Assembly (NCBI GenBank): GCA_012064415.1
Contig: SSNU01000235.1
Span: forward strand, 243,040-307,039
Source: Gyrodactylus bullatarudis
Lineage: Eukaryota > Platyhelminthes > Monogenea > Gyrodactylidea > Gyrodactylidae
DNA: 64,000 nucleotides
Direction of reading: 5' to 3'
In this document: one piece after another, positions 1 to 11,388 of the stretch
Layout: each line of letters begins with the position of its first letter
Position numbering within the stretch: the first letter of the stretch is position 1
Made by a program: the position numbers and the translations under genes
The notes under the pieces: model-generated
Databases searched by the model: none
What the model was told of the DNA's origin: nothing
The model's input: the letters and a program-made list of their open reading frames with translations, nothing else

Positions 1-2472
1 AGATCTCCCTTGGGAACAGGATTTCCACTTCCAAGATCCCAAATGCTGAGTAGATTAGCTTCACCGCCAACAATAAGAGTATTCCCATCTTTGGGTAGCT
101 TTATTGAACGAATATAGCTTTCCCTGTTCAATGCGTCAAGAGTGTAAATTGCATCCTTTATCGAATTAGTGTTTCTGCCTTCCGAGGCAGTCTCTGAATT
201 ACCATCTTCACTTAGACCATTATCGAGGAAGTTTGCATCCCAGACTTTAACAGCTCCACGGCCACCAGTGAAAATGTGTCTCTGGGATGATGGAGAGAGC
301 GTAACAGCACAAACAACTTCGCCGTGCTCTAAAACAGTAGTCTTTTTAAGAGATTTTGGGAGACCAGGACCTGTGAATAGTTCAGGAGCCATTGGCAGAG
401 GTACTGGGGGATTGTCATCTCGAATAACAAAGCTATAAGGTGCACGAATTTGGTTATTCTTAATAGCATCAAAGAAGGATGATGAAGCAGCTGAAGGTGG
501 ATTACTCATGATTGAATTGGGTGTATTTTGTCCGGAATTAAGTTGTTGTTGATTACCAGTTGGAGTAGTGCACTGAGACAATGAAGCACGCCCGGAATTG
601 GTAACAAGTGGTGCGCCAAGAGATGGGGGTGGAGGAGTTGCACTATGAGGGTTCCTATCTAATTACGACAAAATAAACATAAAGTTTTGAAAATAATGTT
701 TACAAACCAAGATAGCTTACCTGAAAACATTTTATTGTTGAGCTTACCAAAAGCTTGAGCGGGATCAATTGGCTGATTAAAATCTGACATTGGTTGTGAG
801 GGATTAGATGCTGTCCTAGGAGCCTCATTAGCAGAACTGGGCCTGGAACAAGGATTAGAAGCATGACTAGATGGGGTTGGTGTCGATAGGAATTGACGTC
901 GATTGTTAGAATTAGATGAAAGATGATTTGGAGTACTAGTTCGGCTTCGGTTCTGGGGCATAGAAAACTAAAATCACAATTATGATACCAAGATTCATTC
1001 AATTTAAATTAAATTATTAGAAAAATAAATAGAGAAAATAAAGCTTGAGTACTCACAGACATTTCAGACTTGTCTCCATTCATCTCAAATGGACTCTTAT
1101 TCTTACTGGCATCATCAACAATTAGATCGTTGTCATGTTTGTCATCAGAGACCATTTGTCTATCATTATTATTTCCAATATTGTGATTTGCATTATTGTT
1201 TGAGTTATTAGAGTTGGCTATCTTGCGTCTTTTTATATTATCTTCTGGTCCATTGATATGAGAAGATCTTGGATTACCAGAGAAGGCTGAGGCATTGTTA
1301 CTTCCAGCTATGGCAGCCATTAAACTGCCAAGATTAGATGGATCAAAATTTTGGGAATTAGCGGCAGTAGCTGCCATCATGGCTGCCATGAGTTGATTTT
1401 GGTTTTGCATACCACCTGGTAGTTGACCACTACTTGCAGCACTAGCTAAAAATGATGCCATAGCTGAAGCTGTTGATTGTTTTTGCTTATCATCCATACT
1501 CTTATCACCCATGATAGCTGATAGAGCCATGGCAGGATTCAACATCGGATTAGCTCCACCAGAGTTATTAGAACCAGCCATCAACATTGCCATCGCTTGA
1601 GCCATTGCAGCCGAGGGATTATTTGCGTTGGAATTATTACTATTAGTGGGATTTGTATTGAATGGTAAATTATTTGAGGATGATTGTAATGACAGGCCGT
1701 TATTAGAACTGTTAGAGTTTTGATTATTGGAACCTGATCGATTGTTGCTTCCTGAAACTGGTGGCATACCAGGAAGACCGGTCATATTTGCCATCATCTA
1801 AGAAATTGAGTAGATAACAAAAAAATGTCAATTCTATTTATCGATCGAATCCATTCTTGTAAAATTATTTCTTGAAAATGCATTCAAAGATGTAAAACAA
1901 AATATTGAAAATGAAGATAATCATTTAACTTTACAATTCTACATGCACAATAGAAATTCACATACCTTATACAAGTCCATGTTTCCAGGATTCATGCCAG
2001 GGAAAGCTCCAAGAGCATTGGGTATTTTAGGAAGTTTTGCATCGTCCATACTCTGATATTAGAGTTTAAAATTGTTTATCAAGGTTTTCTCACAAAATTC
2101 TATGAAAATACTCACCTGTTTAGCTCTTTCCATCGCTGCTGCGACTTGACTTTGATGCTAGTATTAACAAATGTGAAATAAATTTAATCAAAATTCGTTG
2201 ACAGCAGCCAAATAAAGAAGAATTACCTCTTGAGTGAGAAAGGGAAGAACTTGAGCTAAAATTGCTCCATAGCGCTTCGCCAGTTCTGATTGACGTTGCA
2301 TTTCTACGTTTAGACCACACGTAATTTCGTAATACATTACATACTGACGCTGCATGTCACTTTTTTCCTGCACAACTTTTTCATATTCCATTTTTAAATT
2401 GTGTATTTGCTGTTGTAGGTGAGATATTTCATCTTTAATCCTGTCACAAGCATCTGTCACAGAGAACTTCAT
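1..2472 (-). CDS. gro: Groucho/TLE transcriptional corepressor (5' part; truncated by window start)
   Basis: Groucho proteins are nuclear corepressors recruited by Hairy/E(spl), Runt, TCF and Engrailed-type factors. Visible exons in 5'-3' order are 2472-2227, 2157-2116, 2052-1966, 1797-1057, 967-721 and 658-1. All have GT..AG borders and the phases fit. The first two exons encode the N-terminal Q tetramerisation domain ([38 protein letters not shown]). The 1797-1057 exon encodes a Met/Ala/Asn/Ser-rich GP/CcN-type linker with a basic KRRK nuclear localisation stretch. The 967-721 exon gives the Ser/Pro-rich SP region. The last exon starts the WD40 propeller ([38 protein letters not shown]), and the remaining blades lie beyond base 1. 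The start is uncertain: ATG 2472 is preceded in frame by a stop that overlaps a possible TAG acceptor at about 2497, so an upstream exon could add the usual short N-terminus. Confidence 0.95.
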
Positions 2473-2767
2473 GTTTTGTGAATTCTGACTTGAAGACTAA
2501 GAAAACGAACAATTAAAATCAGTCATGTAAAAATAAATGCTATGGTTTTACTTGATTTCTTGATAAATACATCCAGAAACCAAAGATACCCGGTCAAAAA
2601 GAAGTTTTGATTTTACCGCTGAAAGGAATCAGACACAAACAAACTTACAAATTTTTTTCCATAAATAAAATCGTTATAATCAATTCGTCACTACAAATTG
2701 TTGTGTCAATTTGACTGTAAAATCTATTAAGATATCATTTCTTGTTCAAACTTATAATTAATCAGAA
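2473..2767. promoter_or_regulatory. Short divergent intergenic region between Groucho and the CWC21/SRRM2-like gene
   Basis: The two start codons, ATG 2472 on minus and ATG 2768 on plus, point away from each other across 295 bp. The region probably holds both promoters and 5' UTRs, possibly including a Groucho 5' exon and intron. I see no clear TATA box. The assignment as a bidirectional promoter is inferred from spacing only. Confidence 0.45.
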
Positions 2768-5090
2768 ATGTATAATGGAATTGGACTACCAACTCCTCGA
2801 GGTACAGGCACAAATGGATATGTTCAAAGAAATTTAGCGTTTATTCCAAACAATAAGGAAAAGATAAAATACAAAACAGAAGATGATTTAATGTATGCAG
2901 ATTCTATCGCATTTCGCGAACCTAATAAAGAAATACTACTTCACGAGAAGAAAAGACAAATTGAAATCAAATGTATAGAGCTTGAAGAAGAAATGAAAGA
3001 AAGAGGGTTAGTTCAATTAGAAATTTTATTAAAATTTCTTTATATTGAGCTTAGATTCAAAGTCTCTGAATTCTTGACATCTAATTGAAAATTCATTTCT
3101 TTCATACTCTTAACAAGAACTTTTTTTGGTGTTCTTTTAAGGCTCATTTTCGGTTTCACTCTGATTATTCAACTACTAATTACTACTTGATAGCGTCTTT
3201 AGGCATGAACTTTATTATGTTTGACAATATATCAATTTCTAGATCTTCCCTATTCATCAGTTTACATGGGAAATTACCCGACTAATATTAATCTCGTGTT
3301 AAATAATCACTTTTGAATTAATATAATTTTATCAGCCCTGCAATCCTATATTAATAGATGATATTCACCTACTCATTTGTGCATAATAAAAGGAGAGATG
3401 TTTGGCAGACCCCTGAGCAAGGTCGGTATGCAAACATGGGAGAAATCTCTTCCAAGGCAAATTTTTTTCTATATCTCAGAATTAAATGATCTGTTTTTTT
3501 CCAGCTATAAGGACTCTGAAATCGTCATGCGGGTAAACAAATATAGGAATAAATTGTTGAAAAATGTCAAATTGGACGAACCATCAAATAACAAATTTCA
3601 TGAACTTTTCCAAAAGAACAATTCTCTTGATTCATCATTTGATCATCAGCGTCTTCTGCCTAAAGGAACTCATGAGACTGCTGCTGTAAATGTTTTGAAA
3701 AATTCTGTGTTTAAAGATGCCCTTGGCATTAATGAAGGCTTCAAGGACGGTACTTCCATGGCTCAACTACAGGTATGATTATCTAATTTTTTCTCCAAAG
3801 TTTATACTTATACCAAGACTAAAATTAAATCAATATATACTAGATGTATTAAATGATGTAATTTAATCTGTATAAGATCAATCTTTATTGGAATATTTAT
3901 AGGCGTATTATTTTTCCTGACCCTTTAGATATAAAGCTAAAAAAGGAAATGTTATGTTTGATTCTCTCACAGAATTACTTAGAATGTGATTGATAAAAAC
4001 TATTTACTGAGACGAAATTTTATGAAAACGTTTTCCTTCACATAAACTCATCAGTTTATGATTTATATTGAATTTTCCATCTACTGATGAAAAGTTTAAA
4101 AAATGAATAGAAATAAATTTTTACGAACTCTCAGTCAAAAACAGATGTCTTTTAAATTTCCTTCAATCTGATTAAAAAATAATTAGATATTGAAGAATTA
4201 AGGTAAAAATGGGGTAAAAATTTCGCCCAATTTTCAAGAGACTCGATTTCATACATAAAAAATATACCTATCCAGCTACTATGGACACGATTCTTATCAT
4301 CTCTGGACATTGACAAGTTTAATAATTTCGATCAAAAAGCACAATAAATTTAGGAAATTTTTTCTGGAAAATAGTTCCATCATAGCAAACTTGGATAGTA
4401 ATATGAAAAATTTATTAGAAATATTTCTTTCTAGGTGCTAATATATCCCATAGGTTCGTCTTATTTAGAACGAAATACTTCTTGTAAACCTTTGTAAGTA
4501 TAGGGGCTGCAATATTCATTAATAAAAAAATAATAGAGGGCATATATGACCATTGGTATCGAAAGGGTTGAGCCTTTTTTTCTGTTACCGGAGATTAGAA
4601 TCCAAGTTATTTCGAATTTACAAGTTGACCTGATTACTAACCTACCTCACTAGGTTGAAATATAAAATTTCGTTATAATTTCATTATTTATTCAAACCAG
4701 GAAAAGCGTAAACTTGAAGAGACAAAGAAACTGGTGGAATTGCAAAAGAAACTCACCACTGTAGACAGTTCTAGTGACGAGAACGAAGAGAAAAAGAAAA
4801 AGACAGAAAAAAAGAAATCTAAAAAAATGAAAAAGAAGAAAGCCCAATCATCTTCGTCATCATCCTCATCGTCCTCTTCAAGTAGCAGCAGTTCATCTTC
4901 TAGTTCCAGTAGTGATTCTAGCTCATCATCCAGTTCTTCGTCAACATCGTCTAGTTCCTCGTCATCATCATCGTCCAGTTCCTCTGAGGAGGACGAGCCA
5001 AAGTCAAAGAGATCAAAAAAATTAACAAAACAGCGTGACAATGGAAAGGGAAAAAAGGATGATTTTGCCAAAAAGAAGAAAAAGAGATAA
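2768..5090 (+). CDS. CWC21/SRRM2-like spliceosomal protein (cwf21 domain with poly-Ser tail)
   Basis: The protein should be a component of the activated spliceosome that contacts Prp8 and the pre-mRNA, as yeast Cwc21 and human SRRM2 do. Exons are 2768-3006, 3505-3772 and 4701-5090; spliced length is 897 nt, giving 298 aa. The first residues (MYNGIGLPTPRGTGTNGYVQ) match the near-invariant N-terminus of SRRM2/Cwc21. They are followed by the cwf21 helical motif (EILLHEKKRQIEIKCIELEE, then MKERGY across the splice). Exon 2 has the ELNEKK-like downstream region, ending in DALGINEGF. Exon 3 encodes a Lys/Glu-rich segment, then about 50 nearly uninterrupted serines, then an acidic and Lys-rich tail. 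It is far shorter than human SRRM2 (over 2700 aa) and lacks its RS repeats, so it is closer to a minimal Cwc21 with a poly-Ser tail. A poly(A) signal AATAAA lies at 5205-5210. Confidence 0.9.
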
Positions 5091-5710
5091 TGAATTATAA
5101 TTCATCTTTCCTGATTAGAAAATTAACAAGGGAAATTGTGTATCCTACCAAAATGAATGCTATCATTCATCATCATTGCATTCTGTATTTTTATGATACT
5201 ATTCAATAAATATTATTCATACAAACAGATAAACATTTTATAGACAGTTTCTTTCTTGAAAAATAAAACTGCCCAATGGGTTGAAAAGACAACCTAAATT
5301 TTGCAAAGAATTGACAAAATTTTGTGTTTAACCTGTGTTCTCCTTTGGATGATATTGAAAAATAATTTTTCCGTAGGTCTACTTGTAAGCGACAAACCAA
5401 AATCAGAATGACAAATTGATAGTTTTATTTAAAACCTAAATTTAATTCCATTCCTTAATGGTGTATAGAACATAATGTCTTAACCCAATGCTTGATTGAG
5501 ACATGATCGGTGGGAACATTTCAAATTTCTTAATTTTCATTTCGTCATTATTTTTCTCACCAAAGGTCCTGTATTCTTCTTGTTTAAATTATTCCATAAT
5601 CTATGAAATAAAAAAAGGATCAAATAATCATGAACCAAAAGTATCTCAAGAATAAAAAAGTTTAATTGTAAGTGATTAGACCGATTTCTGCTGTTGAATA
5701 GTTAAAATGG
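5091..5710. other. Intergenic: 3' UTR of the CWC21-like gene, then unannotated AT-rich DNA
   Basis: AATAAA at 5205-5210 marks the probable 3' end of the upstream gene. I see no gene in the remainder, which ends at the Merlin element. Confidence 0.5.
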
Positions 5711-6007
5711 GGTAATGGTGTAGAATAGCTCCTAAAAATTTTTCTGCCCAAAATTTTTTTAAGTTAAAATTTTTCATGTCTACCCCCAAAAAAACACAGG
5801 CCCCCTTTTTTCTTTGTTTGGGGTTGTAATGTAACACAATGTATTAAATTATTTATCCCTCATTATTATGAAAGGTTTCTTTTTGATGAATATCAGTATC
5901 CGAATAAAATTTTTGAATTTCTGCTCTAACCAAAATAATCTCTGAAAATCAAGCTTTCTAATGGTACAATTCAATTTTTCCTATGATACATAATAACGTT
6001 TTAATGA
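5711..6007 (+). repeat. Left terminal inverted repeat of the Merlin element
   Basis: This is the reverse complement of 7233-7529, with two differences in 297 bp (near 5760 and near 5985). It includes a run of C and A residues near 5784-5815 and no ORF. Confidence 0.9.
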
Positions 6008-6045
6008 AGACATAAATTCATAAAATATTTTATCATTATATAGTA

Positions 6046-6976
6046 CTAAATAACATTAAAATATTTACAAGCTTCTAGTAAATCGTTCCATCTTTGATTA
6101 ATACTTGTAAATTTGTTATTATGATTCGAAACAAATTCACGCATTTTTTTGTACGCATTTTCTGGCGTTGAAGACTTATGAATTGTTTCTCTTAATGACC
6201 TCCATAGACGTTCTATATTATTCGTATGAATATCTGGATTATTCGGTCTAACAAATCCACGTCTATGATTCACGGTCTGGTGGTCATACCCAAGCAAATT
6301 TAAGCCACGATAACCTCTCCATTCATCCGTTATTACTCTGCACCTGGCAACATTTCTGACTACGAAAGCGTGGAGATTTCTTTTCGTCCTTCTTCGTATC
6401 ATCCCTAGTCTTATCTCTTTTGAACCTCTACAGATTGCACCAACTATCCAGAAACGTTGGTTGCGAAGATATCGACCGCGATTATATTTTCGTCGGAATA
6501 AATGCATTTCATCGATTTCAACCGTTTCATAATTATTCCCTATTGTTCCTGTTGTAGGATTTTGTCTTTCGATGCATGATGAGAACTTCTTGTTAAAATT
6601 AATAATAGATTTCTTAGAAATACCAAGTGCCTCTTCTGTGGTGATTATCTTCGATTTCATGCAATAGAAATACATCAAATCGAGAATATTTTTCACTGAC
6701 AATTTGGATTCTGAAAGTAAAATTGCAAGTTAAAATACAATTTAACAATGAGAATAATATTAACTAACTTTCGAAGATTGTTCCGGTCAAAATTGACATC
6801 CTCTTTCCACAGGTGTAATCGATACACCTCAGGTCGAGATGTCCATTGTAAAATGCTGGTCTCAGAATAGCTCCACATTCACAGTCTCTAACGTCATAAT
6901 TGATGAGATCATTTTCAATCGCGAAATTTATTGCCTCTTCATTATTCAAGCAGATAATGTTATGTATCGTGAACAT
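6046..6976 (-). CDS. Merlin transposase (DDE, ISXO2-like)
   Basis: The enzyme should cut and paste the surrounding element. Exon 1 runs 6976-6769 and exon 2 6710-6046, around a 58-nt intron (GTTAGT..TTTCAG). The spliced 873 nt encode 290 aa with no stop. The N-terminus carries a zinc-ribbon-like segment (CECGAIL, then LRCIDYTCGKRMS) followed by GTIFE, as in IS1595/IS1016 relatives. The catalytic DDE triad is visible as VEIDEMHLFRRKYNRGR, then VITDEWRGYRGL, then NNIERLWRSLRE. Without splicing, exon 1 ends at a TAG and exon 2 has no ATG, so the intron is needed for a full product. The start ATG at 6976 is the first Met of the open frame. Confidence 0.88.
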
Positions 6977-7232
6977 GATTGAGTTATGCCAGGAAAAAAT
7001 CTACCGAACTATCTAACAAAAAACCCTGATAGGTTATCAACCAATCATTTAAAAGCTCTCCTGGGGTGTTTTATCACATTTGGAGTTCTTTTTTTGTAAC
7101 TAAAGGGATTGTTTAGACTTCTGTAAGTAAACCGAATTTTATTTGTTTTGAGGTTTTTTTGCTTTCCTATTGTGAAGTTATCCAGAAATGTTTGTTTGCT
7201 TAACCTCATTATTAGTTTCTCTAGAAACATCC

Positions 7233-7529
7233 TCATTAAAACGTTATTATGTATCGTAGGAAAAATTGAATTGTACCATTAGAAAGCTTGATTTTCAGAG
7301 ATTATTTTGGTTAGAGCAGAAATTCAAAAATTTTATTCGGATACTGATATTCATCAAAAAGAAACCTTTCATAATAATGAGGGATAAATAATTTAATACA
7401 TTGTGTTACATTACAACCCCAAACAAAGAAAAAAGGGGGCCTGTGTTTTTTTGGGGGTAGACATGAAAAATTTTAACTTAGAAAAATTTTGGGCAGAAAA
7501 ATTTTTAGGAGCTATTCTACACCATTACC
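7233..7529 (-). repeat. Right terminal inverted repeat of the Merlin element
   Basis: This is the inverted partner of 5711-6007. The short open frame across it (7403-7666) is not conserved-looking and is not called as a gene. Confidence 0.9.
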
Positions 7530-7988
7530 GAAAATGGGTAAACTTTAACAAATTTTTACCGACTTTTTTTGAATTCAAAGCAGTACTGGATCATGTCTCA
7601 AAAATTGTATTCAATGAAATGTTTGAAAGTCCTGAATTTTTCAAATCGTCGCTCAACTTTCAATGAATTCTTACTACGTATCTACTTAAAAACTTTAATA
7701 TGTTAAAAATATAACTGAGCTTCCAACATTTAAACAAATAGTGATTTCATCATCAATTGGTAAAATTCGTTCTTCTATAATGTCTGGGGGAGATTATAGG
7801 GAAAAATTAGATAACGTAGAATGATTTTCCCTCCAAAAATATGCCAAAGACATCATCTGGGTTTTATTTCTATGAGGCTATTACAGTTGATATGGTTTTC
7901 ACACCAAATTTTCTATTCGAATCCTAGTCTAATTAGATTTTGAAATTAGGTTTCAGAAAATCTCCTGACTCTTTGATTAAAGTATTTT
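7530..7988. other. Gap between two transposons
   Basis: AT-rich sequence with no recognisable gene. The first 8 bp are the Merlin target duplication. Confidence 0.4.
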
Positions 7989-9226
7989 TTAACCCTGGCA
8001 CGACATTAGATAAAAATTACAAGTATGAAATTTGGGGTCTAAATAAGCCCATTAGAATAAACTCTCAAAATAATGAAGTCGGATCAGTATTTTTCAATTA
8101 AATATTTACTTGTGAATTAATTATCACACTTGTGACATTTTAGCTTAGTTTTACGATCATTTTGCCTTGGACAAATACTGCATCTTCCTCTAGATTTTTC
8201 AGTGCTTTGAGTGCTTTGAGTCAGTCTCCTTCTTTTTGGATCTGGATTCGGGATTTCTTCTTCAATTCCCATGAGTCTTATGGATAATAAGTCTGCGGTA
8301 AAGAACATAGGCATTGAAGGCAGCTATGTCCAATATGTTTCAGAAAACAAATAAAGGCCATCTTCTGGTTGCTCTACGACATGAATAATTCCCAACCAGT
8401 AAATCAAGAGTATCCACACCACCTTTGGTTTGATTATAACACTGTATAATTTCGGGTTTGGCACCAGTATCATCAGGATTTGTATGGAGTGTGGAGAGTA
8501 GTACAACAGGTTTGTTTTTCTGCTGTCCAAATCGCATCAGAACTACATCTTTGCTATACAAGTATTCAATCTTCATTTGATCAATGGAATTTTGTTGAAA
8601 ACTTGGTGGAAGAAATGAACAATTCTTTCTGCATGTTCGGTTTCGTTTCAAATACATCGCGAGATCATACGTGGTAAAGAAGTTATCGCATGTAACAGTT
8701 CTTCCTTGATTTAAAAACGGATGGATCAGTTGCCTCGCAACTCTAGCTCCTTGACCTATTTCTGCAATATTATATCGTGAGAAAGACATTGATTTATTTA
8801 CAATAGATTTACCGTTTTCATTTTCTCATAACTCTTCAAGATCCATATTTTTCTGTTTAGTAACTCCAAAATATTTTGAGCAGGCGTCTGAGTTTGGGCA
8901 GGTTTACGAGAAGTGTATCGAATAGACCCGCATTTTGAAGACAACATAGTCAAATCAGCATCATCAGGTTGTATTTCGTTATCAGCAAAACTGTTTTCAT
9001 TCGAAAAATCACTTAGAATTTCATCAAATTCATCCTCAGAAGAATTAGAATCATCAGTCAGATGTTTGAATAAATCCTCTTGAATTGCGAGACAAAGAGG
9101 AATACGTATATTTGTGTTAACCATGAAAAACAGAATGAATTTTTAGATAGAAAATTTTTTTTATATTCCAATAAGTTATACCAGCATTTGGGGTCTCTCA
9201 GACCCCAGATTTCGTGCAAGGGTTAA
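7989..9226 (-). mobile_element. piggyBac-like DNA transposon, internally deleted
   Basis: The element is bounded by TTAA on both sides (7989-7992 and 9223-9226), the hallmark target of piggyBac. The ends read TTAACCCTGGCACGA and, on the minus strand, TTAACCCTTGCACGA. A GGGGTCT motif lies just inside each end (near 8033 and 9190). The interior encodes a degraded transposase on the minus strand. Confidence 0.88.
8117..9124 (-). pseudogene. piggyBac transposase remnant
   Basis: Three open pieces remain. The first (9124-8798) is an acidic N-terminus from ATG 9124. The second (8789-8340) has the DDE_Tnp_1_7 landmarks VTCDNFFTTYDLAMYL (second catalytic Asp) and QTKGGVDTLD (third catalytic Asp). 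The third (8314-8117) is a C-terminal Cys-rich domain (CSICPRQN, then CHKCDN). The segment that should hold the first catalytic Asp, roughly 150-200 residues, is missing between the first two pieces. The second piece ends at a TGA where a Trp codon is expected: the frame continues as NILDIAAFNAYVLYR, typical of piggyBac. A frameshift follows before the Cys-rich tail. The element cannot make an active enzyme. Confidence 0.85.
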
Positions 9227-10025
9227 GCAAAGATTTTAGCATGGATGAAAATACCTAGTTAATTATTTAATTTTGGTGGTTTTTTGAAAAAGAGCCGGGC
9301 TCTAATGTTCCGAAAGAATATCTTTGAAATTATAAATTTATCAACTTTCATAGAATCACAAATACGGTAAGTTCCACATGAAAATAAACAAGTATTTTTC
9401 TACGCCTTTTTGTTAAGAAACATCATTCTTGCCTTGGGGGAATATTATTAAGAGATAAACAACTTATTGAAGGAATTCTTGTAAGCAATGCTAAGAAATT
9501 GACTAGAACTTTTTCTTGCTCTTAGGCAATATCACTTTGTGCAGACAGAGACAAAATACAAGATGAAAAAATCATTTTCCGTATTAGGCAGTTGATAGAC
9601 GGATTTTTCATTAAAAACATAAAATCAATTACAAAAAAGATTCACAATGTGACATTGTAAGCTACAATTTGCAACGTCGAGATATCTCTCAGTAAATACT
9701 GGTTCCCGAGTATTCTATCCCTCAAGATACCTGGCATAATGAAAACCAAGAAATTGCATATTTACAGGTGAAGTACCCGCTTTCTTTCCATCTCTGCCCA
9801 AAATAAAATTTGTACCCGGTGTATATAGTAAAATTTAAAAAAATATCGGCTAATCAGAGAGCTTGAATCAATCAAACCAATAAGATTCAAGAATTTTTGA
9901 TATAGATTTGATATTAGAACTTAGATATTGATTATGAGATTTCAATTATGAAAATCTACACTAAAAAAGAAAAATATTGTATATATTTTATTGAAATTTG
10001 AAGAATCTCTCCTTGGGTTTCGAGC
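9227..10025. other. Non-coding AT-rich stretch
   Basis: I see no gene, structured repeat or RNA here. Confidence 0.35.
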
Positions 10026-10357
10026 CTTCTCTAAAGAAGTTCAGGTATCCATGACAACACTTCGAAGGTGGATTGCAGATAAAAAACAATATTATTAGAA
10101 GCATTGAATATGATTATCAGGATCGGTTTGCTAGACTTAGAGAGAAAGTTTCGGAAGAAATAAGAGCTTTAATGCAAGAAAGAAATATTATTTCTAGATC
10201 AGACGTAAAATTAGCAATCAGAAATGCTTCTCAAAATTGTAACATAGGTGGAATAACTGGATCTCAAAGTTACATCACTAAATTTTTTCGAGAATTAAAA
10301 ATTCATCAGCATAATGTAAGCATACTTCTTACTCTTTTAGAACGATATCATATATAA
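10026..10357 (+). pseudogene. Possible transposase-like fragment with a helix-turn-helix-like start
   Basis: One frame reads AFSKEVQVSMTTLRRWIADK and stops near 10099. An overlapping frame continues to 10357 with charged helical sequence (ARLREKVSEEIRALMQERN) and then a polar stretch. The first piece resembles a DNA-binding helix-turn-helix as in transposases. I cannot assign a family. The frame change suggests a decayed gene. Confidence 0.3.
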
Positions 10358-10616
10358 TTTCTCTAAAAGAATACTGAATATCATGAAAGTTAATGAACCA
10401 GAGAACGATGTCTTTCTAATATCCGAGAGAAACTACCAAGAAGAAAACTACTTTCTCAAATATATTTTGATCACTAACATCACTGGGGAAATTCTTTATT
10501 TTTTACAAATAAAAAATTGAATTCAAGTCTGTCTCTTTATGTTAGGGAACCTTGTTTAGCCTATTCAAGAACATTCGATTTTATACTCGAGAAAGAGTAA
10601 AAATAAATTTAATTCA

Positions 10617-11226
10617 TTTCCCATTTTCACTGGTTTTTCCCTGAAATCATATATCTGGTGTATTATCTATTCCAGATATATGCGTGAATGATTTATTGAT
10701 GCCATACACTGTGTATTACACGTAAGAGGGGGGATTTTATTCTATTTTATTAATCTCTTTGGTAGGTTATTCTTATCTTATTACTAATACCTAATAAGTT
10801 ATTAGGTATTCTTATCTTGGGGCTAAAGAGAGAGTAATTTTAATTTAAAACTTTTAAATAAATTAGTTTTTAAAAATATGACTGAGGAACCGAGTGTATC
10901 AAGAGTTGTATTTTCAAACATTTAAAAATTCTTTCTAAACTTGAATTTTATCACGTAACTATTGACTAAAACTAGAAAAATTACCTTAGTAAATATTATG
11001 AAATCAATATAACTTTGTATATGAAACTAGAGATTACCTGAAATTAAATTTTAACAAACTAAATTACTCAGTACTTGGGTAGCAACCTAAGAGATAAATG
11101 AAATAAAATCCCCCCTTGTACGTGTAATACACAGTGTATGACATGAAAAAACCATTCACGCATATATCTGGAATAGATAATACACTTTTTATATGATTTC
11201 AGAGAAAAACCAGTGAAAATGGGAAA
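10617..11226. repeat. Foldback repeat with about 126-bp arms
   Basis: Positions 10617-10742 and 11101-11226 are inverted copies with scattered differences. The outer end of the left arm (AATTTAATTCATTTCCC, starting near 10606) recurs in direct orientation at about 11226-11255, just beyond the right arm, so the right end looks like the start of a second truncated copy. The spacer holds short palindromes built on TAATAAGTTATTA (near 10790). No coding capacity is seen. Confidence 0.7.
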
Positions 11227-11323
11227 ATTTAATTCATTTCCCATTTTCACTGGTTTCCCACTTTCACTAGTGATTTCTGTCCACTCACAGATTTCTCATT
11301 TTCACTGTAACATACATAAATCT

Positions 11324-11381
11324 GGCATGTAAAAGCTGATGAGTGTGCCACGAAATAAAGCGCTATTCTTTTAGCATCGCC
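11324..11381 (+). ncRNA. Hammerhead ribozyme (type I), Penelope-associated family
   Basis: The conserved core is complete. CTGATGA is at 11336-11342, stem II GTG/CAC with a TGC loop at 11343-11351, and GAAA at 11352-11355. Stem III pairs ATA 11355-11357 with TAT 11364-11366. The residue at the cleavage position is U11367. Stem I is a perfect 6-bp helix (11330-11335 with 11368-11373), with a distal GGC/GCC pairing (11324-11326 with 11379-11381) across an internal loop, as in natural hammerheads. U at the cleavage position is less favoured than C or A, so activity may be slow. Related but worse copies occur at 15.4, 15.9, 38.0 and 38.4 kb. Confidence 0.72.
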
Positions 11382-11388
11382 TTTCTTT

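Larger units (their letters stand above)
5711..7529 (-). mobile_element. Merlin (IS1016-related) DNA transposon with long terminal inverted repeats, apparently intact
   Basis: The element is 1819 bp. Its 297-bp terminal inverted repeats (5711-6007 and 7233-7529) differ at only two positions by my reading. The ends read GGTAATGGTG and CACCATTACC. The 8 bp outside each end are TAAAATGG (left, 5703-5710) and GAAAATGG (right, 7530-7537), a near-perfect 8-bp target duplication as expected for Merlin. A single transposase gene on the minus strand lies between the repeats, with its frame open across one intron. High repeat identity plus an open transposase suggests recent activity. Confidence 0.9.

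Noticed and set aside
4036..4065. ACTCATCAG, a minus-strand CTGATGAGT
   Set aside because: No GAAA follows at the right spacing and no stem II is possible.
4688..5071. Minus-strand open frame rich in Asp, Glu and Phe (127 codons)
   Set aside because: It is the antisense of the poly-Ser/Lys exon of the CWC21-like gene; its composition is fully explained by the complement of TCN and AAR codons.
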